Shown here: positions 36,066-49,779 of the stretch, piece after piece
Position numbering within the stretch: position 1 is the first letter of the stretch
Layout: each line of letters starts with the position of its first letter
Assembly (NCBI GenBank): GCA_013396915.1
Contig: VWZL01000429.1
Span: 124,001-188,000 of the forward strand
DNA length: 64,000 bases
Source of the DNA: Stercorarius parasiticus
Lineage: Eukaryota; Chordata; Aves; Charadriiformes; Stercorariidae
Direction: 5' to 3'
Notes under the pieces: model-generated
The model's database searches: none
Seen by the model: the letters and a program-made list of their open reading frames with translations, nothing else
Told to the model about the DNA's origin: nothing
Program-made: the position numbers and the translations under genes

Positions 36066-39000
36066 AGCATGATAAGATTAGACTTCTGGCAGAAAAAAAA
36101 GAAAAGAGAAAAAAAAAAAAAAGAAAGGAACTGCTTAGATATAAGTTCCAAAGTTCATTAAAAGGGTTCTTTATTGCATAGCTCCAAAGCTAAGATGTGC
36201 TGGGGCATGTGGAAGAATAAGGAGGTGTTAAAAAGCTACCGAGCTTCTTAGTTTTCAAAAACAGTTCAAAGTCCTAGTCTTGGATTATTCACACTGTGAC
36301 CTGCAGGCCTATTTCGGATGCCATAAAAACTGTATTCAGGAAGGAAGGAAGAGATTATCAAAAAGGAAATAACTTCTTTTTAATCTAATAATGTCTTGAT
36401 AGCAATAATCTTTTTCTTTTACATAAAACCTTTCATTTCAGGATCTCAACATATTTTTTAGATTAAAAAAAAATTAAAAATCACAGCAACATGGGAAAAA
36501 CCTGGATCAACCAGCTAGAAAGAACAGCTAGACAAAGAGACTTGGATGCACTTGTCATGCACAGGAGACATGTGAGACAATATGGTAACCTAGTCTTCTC
36601 ATCCCAGGAAAAAAAAAAGAAAAGGATATGTTAATGGGATATATCCATCATGATGTTTCTGTAGTAGTAATGTCACTGGTAATTTTTTAAACCAGAAGTA
36701 CTTTAAAATTTGCACATTTACATAGGTAAAACATTTATTTTTACATTTTCATTAAAAAATATTTTTTTTAATTCCAAGAAAAAAATCATTATATTTTTTC
36801 AGCTTAATCTCATTTTCTACTTAGAAAACTTTCAGCCTCCTCTACTAGCTTCTAGGCCAGAAGGTACACAGGAAGGTTATTCGGAAAACAAATAAATATG
36901 TAGAAGAAAGAATTATCTGCTTTAATTATATTTTTTCTTGCTGCTGTAATTAAAAAAATATATTAATTAAAAATAGATTTTACGTCTGTCATACAAATAA
37001 TATATTTGTGTGATTAATCTTCTATGGGGAAAAATCTGTCATATAGATCTATTACTTTCAGGTATTCACTAACCTTGCTACCACTTTTAAAAGTAAATTA
37101 TTCTGATTAGCTGGAGGCTGTCGGTGAGAGTTCTTATACAAAAATAAATATAAGGGCCAAAACAGAATAATTATTGGGTTGTTTAAACTCAGTTTCTTAA
37201 GATTTTTTAATCTCTCTAAACCACAATTAAGAAATGGGTGGTCTCAAATTAGCTTCTAGATAATAGAGTTTAAATTATGTGAGTAGTGAATTAACTCATT
37301 TCCCTCTAAGCCTTTACAACTCTTTGTTTGCTATGTAAATAATTCATGACATTTTATTTATACCAGATCAGTGGGAAATAGAAACCCATAATAAGATATT
37401 TTCCTTCTTTTCTTATTGTTCTTTATGCCTTAATGCTAACAACAAATATTCCATTGACATATGCATTTATAAGATAGAAAAACATTTATCCCTACTGTAA
37501 AGTTGCCCTATAATCATCTCCCTGTTCAGGAATATACTAATGCACTTAGAGCAAATAATTCCTGCTCCCAGTTTGCCCACACTCCACCCCTCAGGATGCT
37601 ACCAGAGCAGTCTAACATTCACCTCAAACCTCAAAACCACTTGAATAAAACCTTGGTTTGATGTGTTCCTGGCCCTCAGGCCATGCTTACAACAGTTCAT
37701 GAATGCAACTTGAGGTCTTGTACGCATCTGGGAAATTTGTGGTCTCTCAACCCTTAAAGTTTCCCAGGTGGTATTCTTCCCACTTCCTTCCACCTTTGCT
37801 TGGTTGAGATGCCTGGGGAAAAAGTTAGAAATATAACTCCTAAAAATGTTCTGATGTGGTAAGGAGGGAGAGGACATTACAAGAAAGAGCTGAATGGAGG
37901 ATGGCAAATCCACTTGAAACGTATGTGAAACATGTTAAATTCTTTTGTGTTCCACATTAGAGTTAAAAAACCTTACGAATATTTTTCCTAAAATACGGGT
38001 TTGTGGTAGATACCTGTTTTCTTTTCAACACCTGATATAAGTGAAAAAAGGAGGTCTAGAAGTGTGGGAGGCCAAGCTACAGGTATCTTCAGTGTATATC
38101 TGTCTGAACGAGGACTTTTTCCTTTCTTGACACTGCCCTAACCACCCACCGTAAATCCTGGGCATTGGTCCTCGCTTCAGGGGAATCTCCTTCTCAGAAC
38201 TATTTTACTTTTGACACATTACTTCCCAAGCCACTTTCCTTACGCTGTTCTGAGGCAGATTTTCTACAGTGTTTCTAGGCAGAACCATTTCAAGAAAATA
38301 CTCAAAGAATTAAACCAGATTTTAAGAGAGTGAGTGATTTTCCAACTTACAAATCACAACAGTCACCTCTGTGGTGATATCCTGAAACCTCAGTAAAAGT
38401 TTGATTCCTTAGTCAGGAGTGGAACAAAATTTACTGGTCTAGCACCAAAGATGCTAGAAGCCATAAAACTTTCCTAGGAGATGAGTTTAAACACTCATTG
38501 GCATAGCTGGCTGAATCTTCCATCCCAGTGCTGATCCAACCCTGGGTCACTGGGTAGAGCAAGAGCTTTCCCTCCTGTTTGAATTCTGGTGGTTTTTCCC
38601 CTCTCCTTTTCCTTCAAGTGCTTGGAATTAAATATTTCTCATTGGGCTGGGTGGTCATTTCCTGTTAGAGTATTTTATGTTCAGTTTTATATTTCATTAC
38701 GGGTATGTTATTCTTTTTCAGTAACACGCCATTCATTTTTGCCATGGGCCCCCTAACCTATTATTCTATACCAGCAACACAAAGGACAAGACCCAGTCCT
38801 TGTGTCATCTTGTTGTCAGTAGTAATATGGCAAAATGTATGTGATACCTCACATATAGAGCCCTTACAGAAAGAAGGCTCTTTGTTCCTGTACCTGATCT
38901 ACTTATAAGGATATTGGAGGTAGGTAATGAAGACTTGTTAGTGTGTATGAATGCAGTGTACCGTCAGAACCAATTAAGGTTAATTTCAGATAATATAAAT

Positions 39001-41610
39001 CGAATTTCAGATAAAGCTACTATTCTTGACAATGTCCCGTAGGATTAATGTCCAGTCTTTGCTCTGAGGTAAAATTTTAAGTATCTTGTGCCAAAATGTA
39101 GTACGCTATAATTATTTTTTAAAGCGTGATTCAAAATTGAAACCCAGACCACCTCTGCCATTTCCTCCAGGCTTAGATGTGTCAAAGTAGCATTTCATAA
39201 GCACAAAAATGGCATGCTGGTGTTTGCCAAGAGGGACATTTCCCTGTCTTCTATATAGAATATTCTATCTAGAAGCAAGAGATTCTATGCTCTTTTTTTC
39301 GTTGTAGAAAGGATTCATAGAGTACCTAGGCATTCTTGCCTTTCAACTGTAGTAATATGGTTTTGACTTCAACCAGAAGTGACTTTAGTTTCCAGATCTT
39401 GTGGCTGCAAATGAACACACCTCAGCTGTGATCTTGGGAGGTTTGGGATGCAGCTAAATCTTAATTAAAAGTTTTCATAAGCATGTTCTTAAGCTCCAAA
39501 CAGAAAGATAAAAGAGCCTACCAGAAAAAGCAGGCTGGATTGAGTTGACCAGTATTGTTTAATGAAGTCTCATTCGTAGATTTAAACTCAGAAGTGACCG
39601 TCCTGTCTGACCTCAGGTATAACAAAGGCCATAGATTTTCACGCAGGAATTTCATCCTTTCACTCAGTGACTCCGAGCTGAGTTGATTTGATCTTTTACA
39701 AAAACATGCAGTCTTTATTGAAAGGAATGAGGAGTTTATCCCTCCTCACCAGCAGCTTTGCAGGTAATATTGCATACAAGCGGTTGTCGCCCTTCTAAGG
39801 TTACTCAGTCACTGACAGGAAAATCCATTTCAGAAACAAATCTATCCTGAACAAACAGGCCTTTAATCTCTTGCATTATCTTCATTGAAGGTGATTTTAT
39901 TCTGAGATCCAGAGGAAAAAAAGCTTCTATAATTGCACCGCCTGCATATGAATGTCTGTTTAATGACTTTTTAACCCATTAGCCTGCCATGGGATAACAA
40001 TCTCAAAGAAATGTGTTCCCCAGAAATAGGCAGCTAGATAAAAAGAGTTCACTAGTGTCCTAGTGGACTTAAATATTAGACACTGGAAAACCTGCATAGG
40101 AAAAAGAGGCTGTAAATGTTCCAACTACAGAAAAGCTTCAGCTGAAGACTGCAATTTCGCCACAGAATCACAAAGACTCTCAATGAGAGTGTACGACCTG
40201 AAGGACCTAGGAAATGTGCTTCACCATCAGAGGATACGGAGGGACTCAGATCACCTTGGCTGCGTCCTTTGGTCACTGAGATTTTGGTCAGGTTGGCCCT
40301 GCTTTGCTTTCAGTTCTGTGAAATCTGCTGTGAATCTGTCCTTCTTTTTCCTCCAATTCTCTGAAAAACTCTTCTCAATTCAGCAAATGGTAGCATCCTG
40401 CTGAACAAATTTTTTTTTTTCTGCGTTTTGTGTCAGTGTAGAAAAATGAAAACCTGTAAGCTTGATTCCATTTCAACTGGTTTTTGCCTTTATGGGTCAG
40501 ATGCTGGCCCAACACCAATCATGGGTTGCATGACTGTATCTCAGTGAAGGCACATTCTCACCTCCCCCAGGAAGCTGGATGCTGAACAAGTGCCAGAGAA
40601 GGACAACCCCTGCCCGAAAGAGCTGCAAATAATAAGAAAATTTTAATCATGCATGGAATTGAAGTTATGGAGAAGTGATGTGTGAAAAGCCACTTATGGA
40701 AGAACAGGAGCAAGGAGAGGGTCTTCTAAGTCCAGCTGCACCTGTTTCCCCTGCAACTGGCACACTTAGCAGTACTACACTTGGGTTCATTCTTTAAGGG
40801 TTCATTTCAGCTAAACCAGACAACACACGGCTCTAAATGGCAGAATTCATTCTGCAGCCACAGGAACCCACTTGGAAGATCAAACAGCAGGAGAAATTAT
40901 GCTGTTTATAAGGAATAACAGTATACTGAACTACAGAGAATTATAAGCAGGACAGTAACAATATCAAAAGGATTCTGAGTAAATAAAAATAATTCAGGAA
41001 AGTCTCTTCCCCATTTATTCATGCACAGTGAAAAGAATCAAACCTACTGAGCATGGAGTTGCCATCATAGGGCTTCCCCTCCCCACTCCATGCCGAGGCC
41101 CATACATATAAAAGAAGTTGAAAATAGTACTCTCCTCATGTGAGGTGATCCATACTATAGGCCTATATCAAAGGTTTGAGATTTTAATGGGTAATCAGCC
41201 AGCTTGAGACATTCCCTCGAGGTGCCTGCATATTTTGATTACAGAAGAACTCAACACCACAGCTCTGCTGCTCAGGCTGAGCTCTCTGTGTCTAGTACTT
41301 TATATTATTAGACATATATTTTGTATTAATTTATACCTTGGGGAATTATGACACATTAGTTTCTAACTCGAAGAAATCACCTGTCTCTTTAAATTGACAT
41401 CAGGTGAGGCTCCTACAGCCACATAGTAAAAGCTTCCTCACATACACGTATAAGAAACGGTCTCTCTCAGGGACCAAATGGTAATGAAAATGGCCACTTA
41501 GAAGCCTTCCACAGCTGCAGTATTGCCAGCTGCCGGCCTTCAGGTCTCAGGATTAAAATTTAAGAAAAGATCATGAAAATAGGCTTCATTCTTGTTTGTC
41601 TCCTGTTCCT
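36066..41610. other. Non-coding, A+T-rich DNA with candidate conserved stretches
   Basis: No gene is recognised; the longest frames are 113 codons (+, 40063-40404) and 104 codons (-, 37599-37913), both unrecognised. An A-rich tract lies at 36092-36128. 36890-37380 is very A+T-rich, with TAATTA and ATTAATTAAAAATA words. 39640-39990 is repeat-free and mixed in composition and could be a conserved element. A perfect 12-bp palindrome CTTCAGCTGAAG is at 40136-40147. Confidence 0.45.
36092..36128. repeat. A-rich low-complexity tract
   Basis: A-runs are broken only by single G (AGAAAAAAAAGAAAAGAG, followed by about twelve A, then GAAAGG). It lies at the right edge of the CpG-rich patch. Confidence 0.85.
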
Positions 41611-41682
41611 CTTTCTTTCTTTTCTTTCTTTCTTTTCTTTCTTTCTTTCTTTCTTTCTTTCTTTTCTTTCTTTTCTTTCTCT
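41611..41682. repeat. (CTTT)n microsatellite with CTTTT interruptions
   Basis: About 72 bp of pure pyrimidine on the plus strand is made of CTTT units with periodic CTTTT variants. The tract is long enough to be length-polymorphic, and as a homopurine-homopyrimidine stretch it could adopt a triplex under stress. Confidence 0.97.
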
Positions 41683-44600
41683 CCAACTTTTCCTCTGTCA
41701 CTGTGAGGACTTGAGAACTTCAAATCCTTTAAAAGTGACCATAGTGATTTAGACTCAACCACATTACTCCAGTTTATGATGTTCTAAGAAAACCATCAAA
41801 TATTGCAAGGCTCACAAATAAAATCACAGCAGCTGGCAACATGGTCAAGTGAATCATTCTCCTTAGGATCTTTGTATAGACCAAACATGCTGGTATGAGC
41901 AACTATTCTCTTCAAACAGAACAGATGGAGTCAGAAGTAACGACTACAGCGCATAAGCTGTGACCTGTCCTGACTAAGCTCCTTTTTATATCTGGCTTTG
42001 TTGATATCTCCTTGTTTACTCTTCTGCGAGTATAGTCAGGGTATGTATAGTCAGCGTATGTATGATCTTTTGTAAACAGTCTTGCAAGGAGTATTACAAA
42101 TCAGCACAGATAGACAGATAGCCAAACATAAACCAGCTGCAAAACAAACAGGTATTGCAATGTTATGCTCAAGATAGTAAGTCTGACTGAGAAGAGCATA
42201 AGAACCCAGGCCCAGTGCCTGGTTTACATGTCTGTTTGTTCATCTTACTCACTGAGAAAACAGAAAAAGCATCATATGTGTCCATCCATGAATAGTCACA
42301 GATGTGTAGCCCAGTGTTATCTCTCACCACTCTCCCCCTTTCAAAATTTCATGTCTGATTTGCTCACCTTTATTTTATCTTTCTTTGTGTACTTGTTCCT
42401 GCTGGCCTGTGTGCCTGCCCTCCTTTCTCCTCAGAAACGGAGTCCAGCTGTGTGCTTTTGGGTAACATTGTGGAAGGCCACCTTCTAGTCCAAACTGCAC
42501 CACTTCACCTAACAGAACTATAATAATCTATTATTTTTGACATAGGTCAGCCATAGCTCAAAGTGTTCTGGTCATGACCTAAGAAAGGTGCACATACTCT
42601 AGAAAAAAAAAAACACACACAGTTTGAGATCCCATGCACTCTATGGCTGAGATCCAAACAAGGGATTAGAGCAGGGCTTCCATGAAATCCAAAATGTTAT
42701 GTCCAACACTGGAGTTGTCACAACTCCTAGATATTCACTGTACTTAAAGCAGGAGGCATGTGGACTTTTACCATAAAAATTCCCCAGATGCCTTGAATTC
42801 TGTGTCTCTGTGTGCATGCAACCTCCTAGGCTTCTCAGCCGAAGGCGCCAAGATCAGACCCTTGCCTAAGCTCTAAATCCACAAATGAGGACTATGTCTA
42901 CCTATGACCTAAAACACACAGGAGCACGTTCTGCAAACAAAGCCACAAAAGTCCTTCCCTTTTTTAAAACATGACCAGAGTAAGAGCACACACCCACCTC
43001 TCCTATCCATTATTTTGAGGGTAAAAGCACTTATCGCTGAAAAACAGCTTTAGTTTACCTGAGGATACTCAGCTCTACATAAGCCTCTGTTTTAGGATAG
43101 CCTCTGCTTAAGAGGCTATCTTAACTTCAAAGCTATACAGGTAGAGAAGAGCATACCCAAAGCCCTCCCACAAAGATTTTCCATTTTCCATAAAATTATT
43201 AAAGATCTTCAAGAGAAGGAGGAAAATGAAGAAAGAGTAAGATGCTTCTGAGCCTGTGGTTACAACACTCAGCTTGCAAAAGGGCACCAATAGTCTTGGT
43301 TGTTTTCTCAAGGCTTTTTGTGGATTAAACTGCCAAGGGATAAAATACAGAAGCAACCTGTGACACAGGGCCCGGACAGCACCATTCCTTCTCCAAAGTG
43401 AATTCTGTAACCACCTGGAGAATCAGTGCTCCCTTTCCCGGTGACTCTGTAGTCAATAGGGACCATTCACCACTACAGCCCATTGCCACTGACCTGTTAC
43501 CCTGGAAGAACGGAGCCTCCACTTATTTACCGTCAGTGAGCTGAGATATGCAGAGGGACTGAGCCTCCTGGAGTTTAACTACAGGACTAATGGCTAAATT
43601 ACTTTTTCCACCTTCTCTATTCTATTATTAAAATGAAAAAGCATGATCTTTGTTGCATTTTCAAAAGAAAATTTACAGATACTGACATGCAGGAGAAGCT
43701 TCCTTGCTGTGAATTCCTCGCAGGAGGAAAGATGCTATTTCATATCTCTCAGCAAAAGTCTTAAAATTCAGGGAGAGAGAACACTGGTATGTAAAACACC
43801 TCGCTCATTAGTGTTTCTTTGTTACTAAATTAAGTGTTCCTTCTCACAGCTCTGTTTTTGGCATAGAGTTCTGCCCAAGTATTGCATACCCTCAGCACTA
43901 TCACCAGGACATTTTTGGAAGAGCCTAGATGCAGATGCTAGGCTTTGCAACTGTCAGCATTTTGGTGTCCACATCCCTGGCCAGAGGCTATAAACCAAGC
44001 TGTCGGAAGTTAAATGGCTGTCTCCATTTCTTGGAACCCTGTTGAAACACTGTAAGAGTGTTTCTTAAAAACCTATGCTCAGTCCTTAGACTTGAGTGCT
44101 TTTCTCAATTTAAACCTGCAAAGGATGCTTAAATATAAACCCCAAAATAGAGGCCTTATGTTCATGGATATTCTTGTAACATTTGCTTGACCCTGGTAAA
44201 TCTGTTTGTTTGGGTTCATCAAAACATTTTATTGGTAGACATTTTAATTTTTTCTTTGGTTAAAGGAAAAATTTATTTTGCATAAAACAGGTATCCTATT
44301 ATTAGTGAAATACCCAGAAGTGCTTTGTACTTCCATTTTCTAAACATTAGGCGTTGGTTCCAGATACTGAATTAAAAGTATCATGGAAGATATAAATATT
44401 AGGAAAAATCTTAACTTCATAGGTCTAGTAGATATTTAATTAATAATTTGGGGAAAAAATATAAACTTTTCTTATTTCAAAAGAAAATTTTATTTAATTA
44501 ATAAACATCTCATGGCTATTTTATGTCATCACCTCCAGAAATTTCATTCCAAACTTATTAAAACACATGTGAAAATCTGAAATTCTAGACCACTGAGTAG

Positions 44601-44999
44601 TGGAAAATTTTAAGCACATTGGGTCCTGAAGGCGTTTTTTCCTACAGGAAAAGCAAAAACAATATAGAGGTGAAAACAAGTTACGACAGGCTGTGCATGG
44701 ACATTGCTAACGGTCTGCGCCTTTGAGTCTCTACGTTTTCTGAAATTAGTTTAGTCTTCCTTTGCCAACTTTCTTTGGTATATTCAAGTGGTATGTTTTT
44801 CCTCTACATTACTAAAACTCTGCCAGAATTATCTAATACCTGACTTTTAAAAAATGTTTCCTGGGCAGCTGCTAATAGCTGTCTACATTGAAACCCTATT
44901 CAAAAGCTGCCAGAGTGTCTCTGCAGGCACATCTGGCGAGGGCTAACCCTTACAGCACACAGACGATAGCTGGTTTGAGAAAGCAGGCACACTCAGGTT
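41683..44999. other. Non-coding DNA, no gene recognised
   Basis: Open frames here (107 codons at 42165-42488 +, others shorter) resemble no family. A 15-bp tandem repeat at 42031-42060 is listed separately. An A-run followed by (CA)n is at 42603-42620. 44220-44600 is strongly A+T-rich with many ATTAAT/TTAATTAAT words. Confidence 0.55.
42031..42060. repeat. Two tandem copies of a 15-mer
   Basis: TATAGTCAGGGTATG (42031-42045) is followed directly by TATAGTCAGCGTATG (42046-42060), one difference, and then the partial unit TATG. Confidence 0.85.
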
Positions 45000-47900
45000 T
45001 TGCTTTTTTCCCCTCACTCCCGGGCAGGCACAGGCACAGTCATGCTTCAAGCCTACGTCACGTGTAGTCACAGGGCCCTGTAGACTCCAGTGCGATTACT
45101 GGTGGTGGGTGGTGCATGCGGATGTGCTGTTGGAGCTGCAGCTAAGTCTCTCAAAGAGGTTGCCGCTTCTTCTGCTGCTCTTCCCCAGCATGCGGAGGGA
45201 AGCCAAACCTCCCTGTGCAGTTACTTCCTAACCTGCCAAAATGATCTTGCTTAGCCTAACCACGCCTAAAAGCAGTGGTGCTATTTTCAGGCTCAGCTTA
45301 GAGACCAAATGTGCTGGCAGAGCAAGAGGGACAGTATAACCAGGTATGGGAATGGTGAAGCACAGAGACTCCAGTGCCTGAAAGCAGCTGAGCTGTGGTT
45401 GAAAGAGCACGTTGGACTGCAGCTGCAGAGGCCTGCAACCATGAAGATAAATATCAGCACATCCTTATGGAAATATTTAAAACCGCTCCATTTCAAAAAA
45501 ATCCTAATGACCTAATAATTCCTCCTGGGGACTTCTGTGCAATTTGACTGTGGTTACAGGGGACTGGCAGCCACTAGGGATGGCTGGCGTGTGGTAATAC
45601 CTGTTTGTTTGTGGTGCGTGGTGGTGGTGATTCAGCCTGATGTATAGTATATGCCAAATTGCGTTAATCCCACAAATACGGAAGGAAAGCAACATTTGGA
45701 GAAGAGATTTAAAATAGACAGGGTAGCAGTTTTCTGGAGGGTGTGTGGTAAACAGAGGAGGAAATCAGAAGAATGGAGCAGGAAAAAAGGTAGTCTGGTG
45801 AAAACATTTAATTCATAGTAGGGCATAGTTTCAGCTGATAGAGATAAGTCAGAGATGGGAGAAAACACAGCAGATTGAAGAGGAAAAGAAAGGAAAGCAG
45901 GTGAGAGAAAGCCTGCAGAAAGCCTGCTGACTAGAGAGGCTACTGTCTCCAATTCCGCCCCACAGACTGTTGGCTGAAACAACTGTCTGATCACACTGTC
46001 ATGACCGCACTAACCTACCTCATTCGAAATGAATAAAATCAGCCCAAATAGAACATCTTTGCTGACTAGACTCATTGTGACTGAAACTATTTCAGAACTG
46101 TTCACAAAAGCAGTTACCTTCTAATTTGGAAAAGGCTAGCCTATTCCAGAAATAATAAGATAATGAGGGCAGTAATGTTATTATTTGATATAAATGCAGC
46201 CACACAATGATGTGTGTCTAATCACAATCAACATTATTCAGCAGATATCCAGCGAGGTGTGGCCGCACAGTGCTGCCCAGAAGCCCAGCCAGATGACTAC
46301 AGCAGGTTGGCCAAGGACACAGCTTTCCATGGCATTGCTCACAGCAGAAGCACATGAGTTTGAAACATAAGGCTTTTCACTAATATATACTTCTGGAAAG
46401 GACTGAATATGTAGAGAGAAAAGAGTGCTCCAGAAATCCTGACAGATCATCCAGAAGAATGAGAAAAAGGAAGTACCACATCACTTATGCCATCCTTCTC
46501 ATACACTTCCTTAAGCATTCACTACAGACCACTTTCAGAAATGGGATCTCAGGCCAGATGAACTTTGCACTTGAGCAGGATGACAGGCTTTGAAGTTCAG
46601 GAGCTGAATAAGCTAAACAAAGACCTTGCTTTTGTAATTGCTTTTTGAGAATACTTTAACAATGGACACTAGACATTAACAATGGATTGGGCAAGCAGGA
46701 AATGATCAGAAACCTGGGCAGCTAGATGAAGTTCCTGAAATGAGTAAAACAGTGTACGCATTCCAGAAAGGTGGTTGTCAGACAAGCAGAGGCATTGGGA
46801 AGCCACCCAAACTGTGCGTGATATAAGATACAATCCATTAAGTTAAATTGATAACACCTTTTGAGAGGCTGTGGGTGACATGCCTTCTAGCATTACTTCT
46901 ACCTGCTGCACTTCTGAACTTCATAACTATAGCTGTTCCTTTTAGAGATGGGCCATGAAGTCAGCCATCAGTGTAAGGAGCTGGTATGGGCATAGAGCAG
47001 CAATGTAATAGCTACCTTCTTTCTACAACAAGTATTTAACGGATTTAAGGGCGAATTTCTGCCTTTGCAGATCACAAAGCAGTAGATTTTGAACCAGAGT
47101 CTTCCATCTGCCCTTTCACATATCTTCAAGATTTTGGTGGAGCTCTGCCTAATTTCTTATATCTAAACAAATTTCATCTCTTTGGAGGAACAAGAATGCA
47201 TGTAAAGAAGGAAATGCTCAACTTCTGTCCAAATGTGTTATTTTCACTGACATTATAAAGGAGTGAAAGAACAGTAGCAAGAAACTGCAAACAGAAGAAC
47301 ACAATTAAGTCAGCAGAAATCACTGCTGAGAGGGGCTATGACTGCTGCCTATAAATACATCAGGGGGTAAAGCTGTAGGAAGAGAGACCAGCACCAGGTC
47401 TCTCCAAGTGCTGACAGACACCAGCTGGAGGGCTGTGCTGGGATGTGACCTTGCCTGTGGCAAATGAGACCCATCCTTCAACCTAGCATGTTAGCATTAA
47501 TATACCTCCACCAAACAGTCTGCACTGTGTATCTAACTGTGCACTGGGGTGGCCAAAGTACAAGTGTGCTTTCTGCAGTGTACAATGTGTGGACAGGACT
47601 CATCAGCAAAGGGTGAGGTGAAAATCTATCTGCAGTTGCCTAAAGCATACCAGCAAAATCCAGGTATTTGTCATTCTTACCAAAGTGTTTTGTTATGAGC
47701 ATGTAGGGGAGGGGGGAAGGGCCTGTCTGCTCCTCTTAGTTTTTACCTCCTTTAGGTTTTATACACAAAGGTCATACGCTCCCTCTGCTTTAATTTTGGT
47801 GGGGTTAGCAGGAGTGTCCTCTCCCCACTAACATCTACTGGCATTACCAGCACCAGGCTCCTCAGTGAGAGGTATTATTAGAAAAAACATAGGAAAATGC

Positions 47901-49779
47901 AGCCTTCACACTAAAGAACGTAAAGCTAGGTACTTAGGTTCATTAAGTCTAAATATATAGACATCGAAGGGGTAATAAAGCTTCAGCTAATAAATGCTAG
48001 TAACTTCTAAATGTGACTTAATAGTTTCAATTTAATGACTTCGGGCTATATCCAATGACAGAGTTAGAGTCCCAAAAGTTTTAGGTGACTGGTCTCCAGC
48101 ATGGAATCTGATTTAGGTGCCAATGTTCCCCAAAAGGAGGGTTAGCGCCTCCAAAGGGGACCTAAAACAGCCAACTCAGTGCCTAGCAGCCTGGAGCTGC
48201 CGCAGTCCAGGAGGAACTGAGGAGTGGGTTTCTGTCTTCTTGAGATGCAAAGCCCACCATCCTCTTCTAAACTTAATATTTTTTCTTTGAAGGAGCACCA
48301 TGAGGTTACTCTTTGCTTTTCAGAATTGTAAAGGAAGCAGAAAAAACTGTCTTAAAGTCTAGTGATTCCCATCTTCCTGTTAGAGGTGAGGGTCAGTTTC
48401 TTCCAAGTAACCAATTAGAGCACACACATGCCGGGAGAATGCTTGAAACTCAAGGCAGTGGAAGAAGACAGAAAAGTTTTTTATTCAAAAATGTGATTTT
48501 GCTTTTTTTTTCTTAATAATAGTTTACATTGAAGCAGCTAAAAATCTGACTGCCAAGTAATTGGTTCTGGCGGAGACAAACTAGTGAGAAAGTGCAATTC
48601 ACGCAGTCAGAGGTGACTGATACGGCTCTGCAATATATTACATGGCTCTCATCACTTTACGTGATATATGTGTGAATAATTAAAAACTTGAGGCTAGTAT
48701 GTTTAGGTTAGAAACAGGGGATTTGATTCCTGACATACAATATCTAAAAGCAGATACTTCTCAGTCACACCAAAAATTATTGATGTGCAATCTATGTAAG
48801 TGAAAAAAATTAAGAATACAGCATGTAGTTCCCAGAAGTGAAAGGCAAGTAGGCTCAAGTCAGCTCTTTTATTTCCTCTCTTCACGAGTGCAGTTGAGAA
48901 TACAGTTAACTCAGTCAAGAATCTTCTTTTTTTTCTCTCCTTTTTTTCTGATAGGGGCTTTCACTCCCCTCACTGAATGAAACTAATCTCAGGGAACTTT
49001 ACAGGCATTTCTATTGACTCTGTGAATAATCTTGACTCTACGGATTATCCTCAAGCAGCTGTGGAGAACACAAAAGCTTTCCCCAGAACACAGGAAAAAG
49101 AATACTGATGCAGCCTGGGGCAGATTTTTTTTTCCTCAGCTCTCAAGTGATTTTTAAGAGCCAGCCGGCCTGGAAAGCGATGAATTTGTTTGTAGGAAAG
49201 GTAAACACTGCCAAAATCAACAAGTTCCTTCCTCAGGGGCCTGTAGAGCAAATTGGTCCGCAGATTAAGACAGTTCAGTCAAGTCATGTTGGAGCTGACA
49301 TGAACCCTTCAGGCTCCCTAGCTTTTACCCCAGAAAATATGAAAAGAAGTGACAAATTTCTTATGGAGGAATTACATATTGTAGGCTCAGAAAAATGGAA
49401 TAAATTAAAATTGACCTCCTCTGTAAGTATCCTGGCACAGGACTTGTGGGGCTTAACTTAGATGGCTAGTGGGTTTACTGGTAGTTTCCTTTCCACTGGG
49501 TCAAATAGGCTCTGTCCTGACTCGCTAGACTGGTATCGGTGAAGGATTTAGTGGTGATTAGAGCTGTGTAAAATGATCTCATATGTTGTCACCTGCCAAA
49601 GAAATTTCAGTGGGTGAAGCCTAACCCTATTCACAAGTCCTTTTTCCAACCTAAGCCAGGAAATGTGTTAAACAAGCAGGGTCACAGTGTCTTACAGAGG
49701 TGGATTTCATCTTCATGAATGCACAGGATGTGTGTGAGAGACAAAGTGAGATGGGAAAACTACAGGATTTTATAATCTG
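45000..49779. other. Non-coding DNA, G+C-richer patch at its left end
   Basis: No gene is recognised. Frames of 120 codons (-, 45632-45994) and 117 codons (+, 49108-49461) resemble nothing I know. A stretch at 47325-47470 (GAGAGGGGCTATGACTGCTG, then CTATAAATACATCAGGGGG) faintly resembles the middle of an old CR1 on the plus strand but is too diverged to annotate. 48520-48700 is repeat-free and could be conserved non-coding DNA. Confidence 0.45.
45054..45064. promoter_or_regulatory. Overlapping CRE and E-box
   Basis: TACGTCACGTG combines a CRE-type TACGTCA core with a palindromic E-box CACGTG, sharing two bases. It lies in a G+C-richer patch (about 45005-45235) that also has GCATGCGG and several CpG. 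CREB/ATF and bHLH factors bind such cores. Function here is inference. Confidence 0.35.

Noticed and set aside
38520..38585. tRNA-like words (CACTGGGTAGAGCAAGAGC, then GTTTGAATTC)
   Set aside because: The spacing between A-box-like and B-box-like words is too short and no cloverleaf can be formed. At best a decayed tRNA-derived relic.
40063..40404. 113-codon plus-strand frame starting in mixed-composition DNA
   Set aside because: No domain, no splice support, and it ends in a low-complexity F-rich stretch.
47325..47470. Possible old plus-strand CR1 interior
   Set aside because: Only two short blocks match and the rest cannot be aligned by eye.
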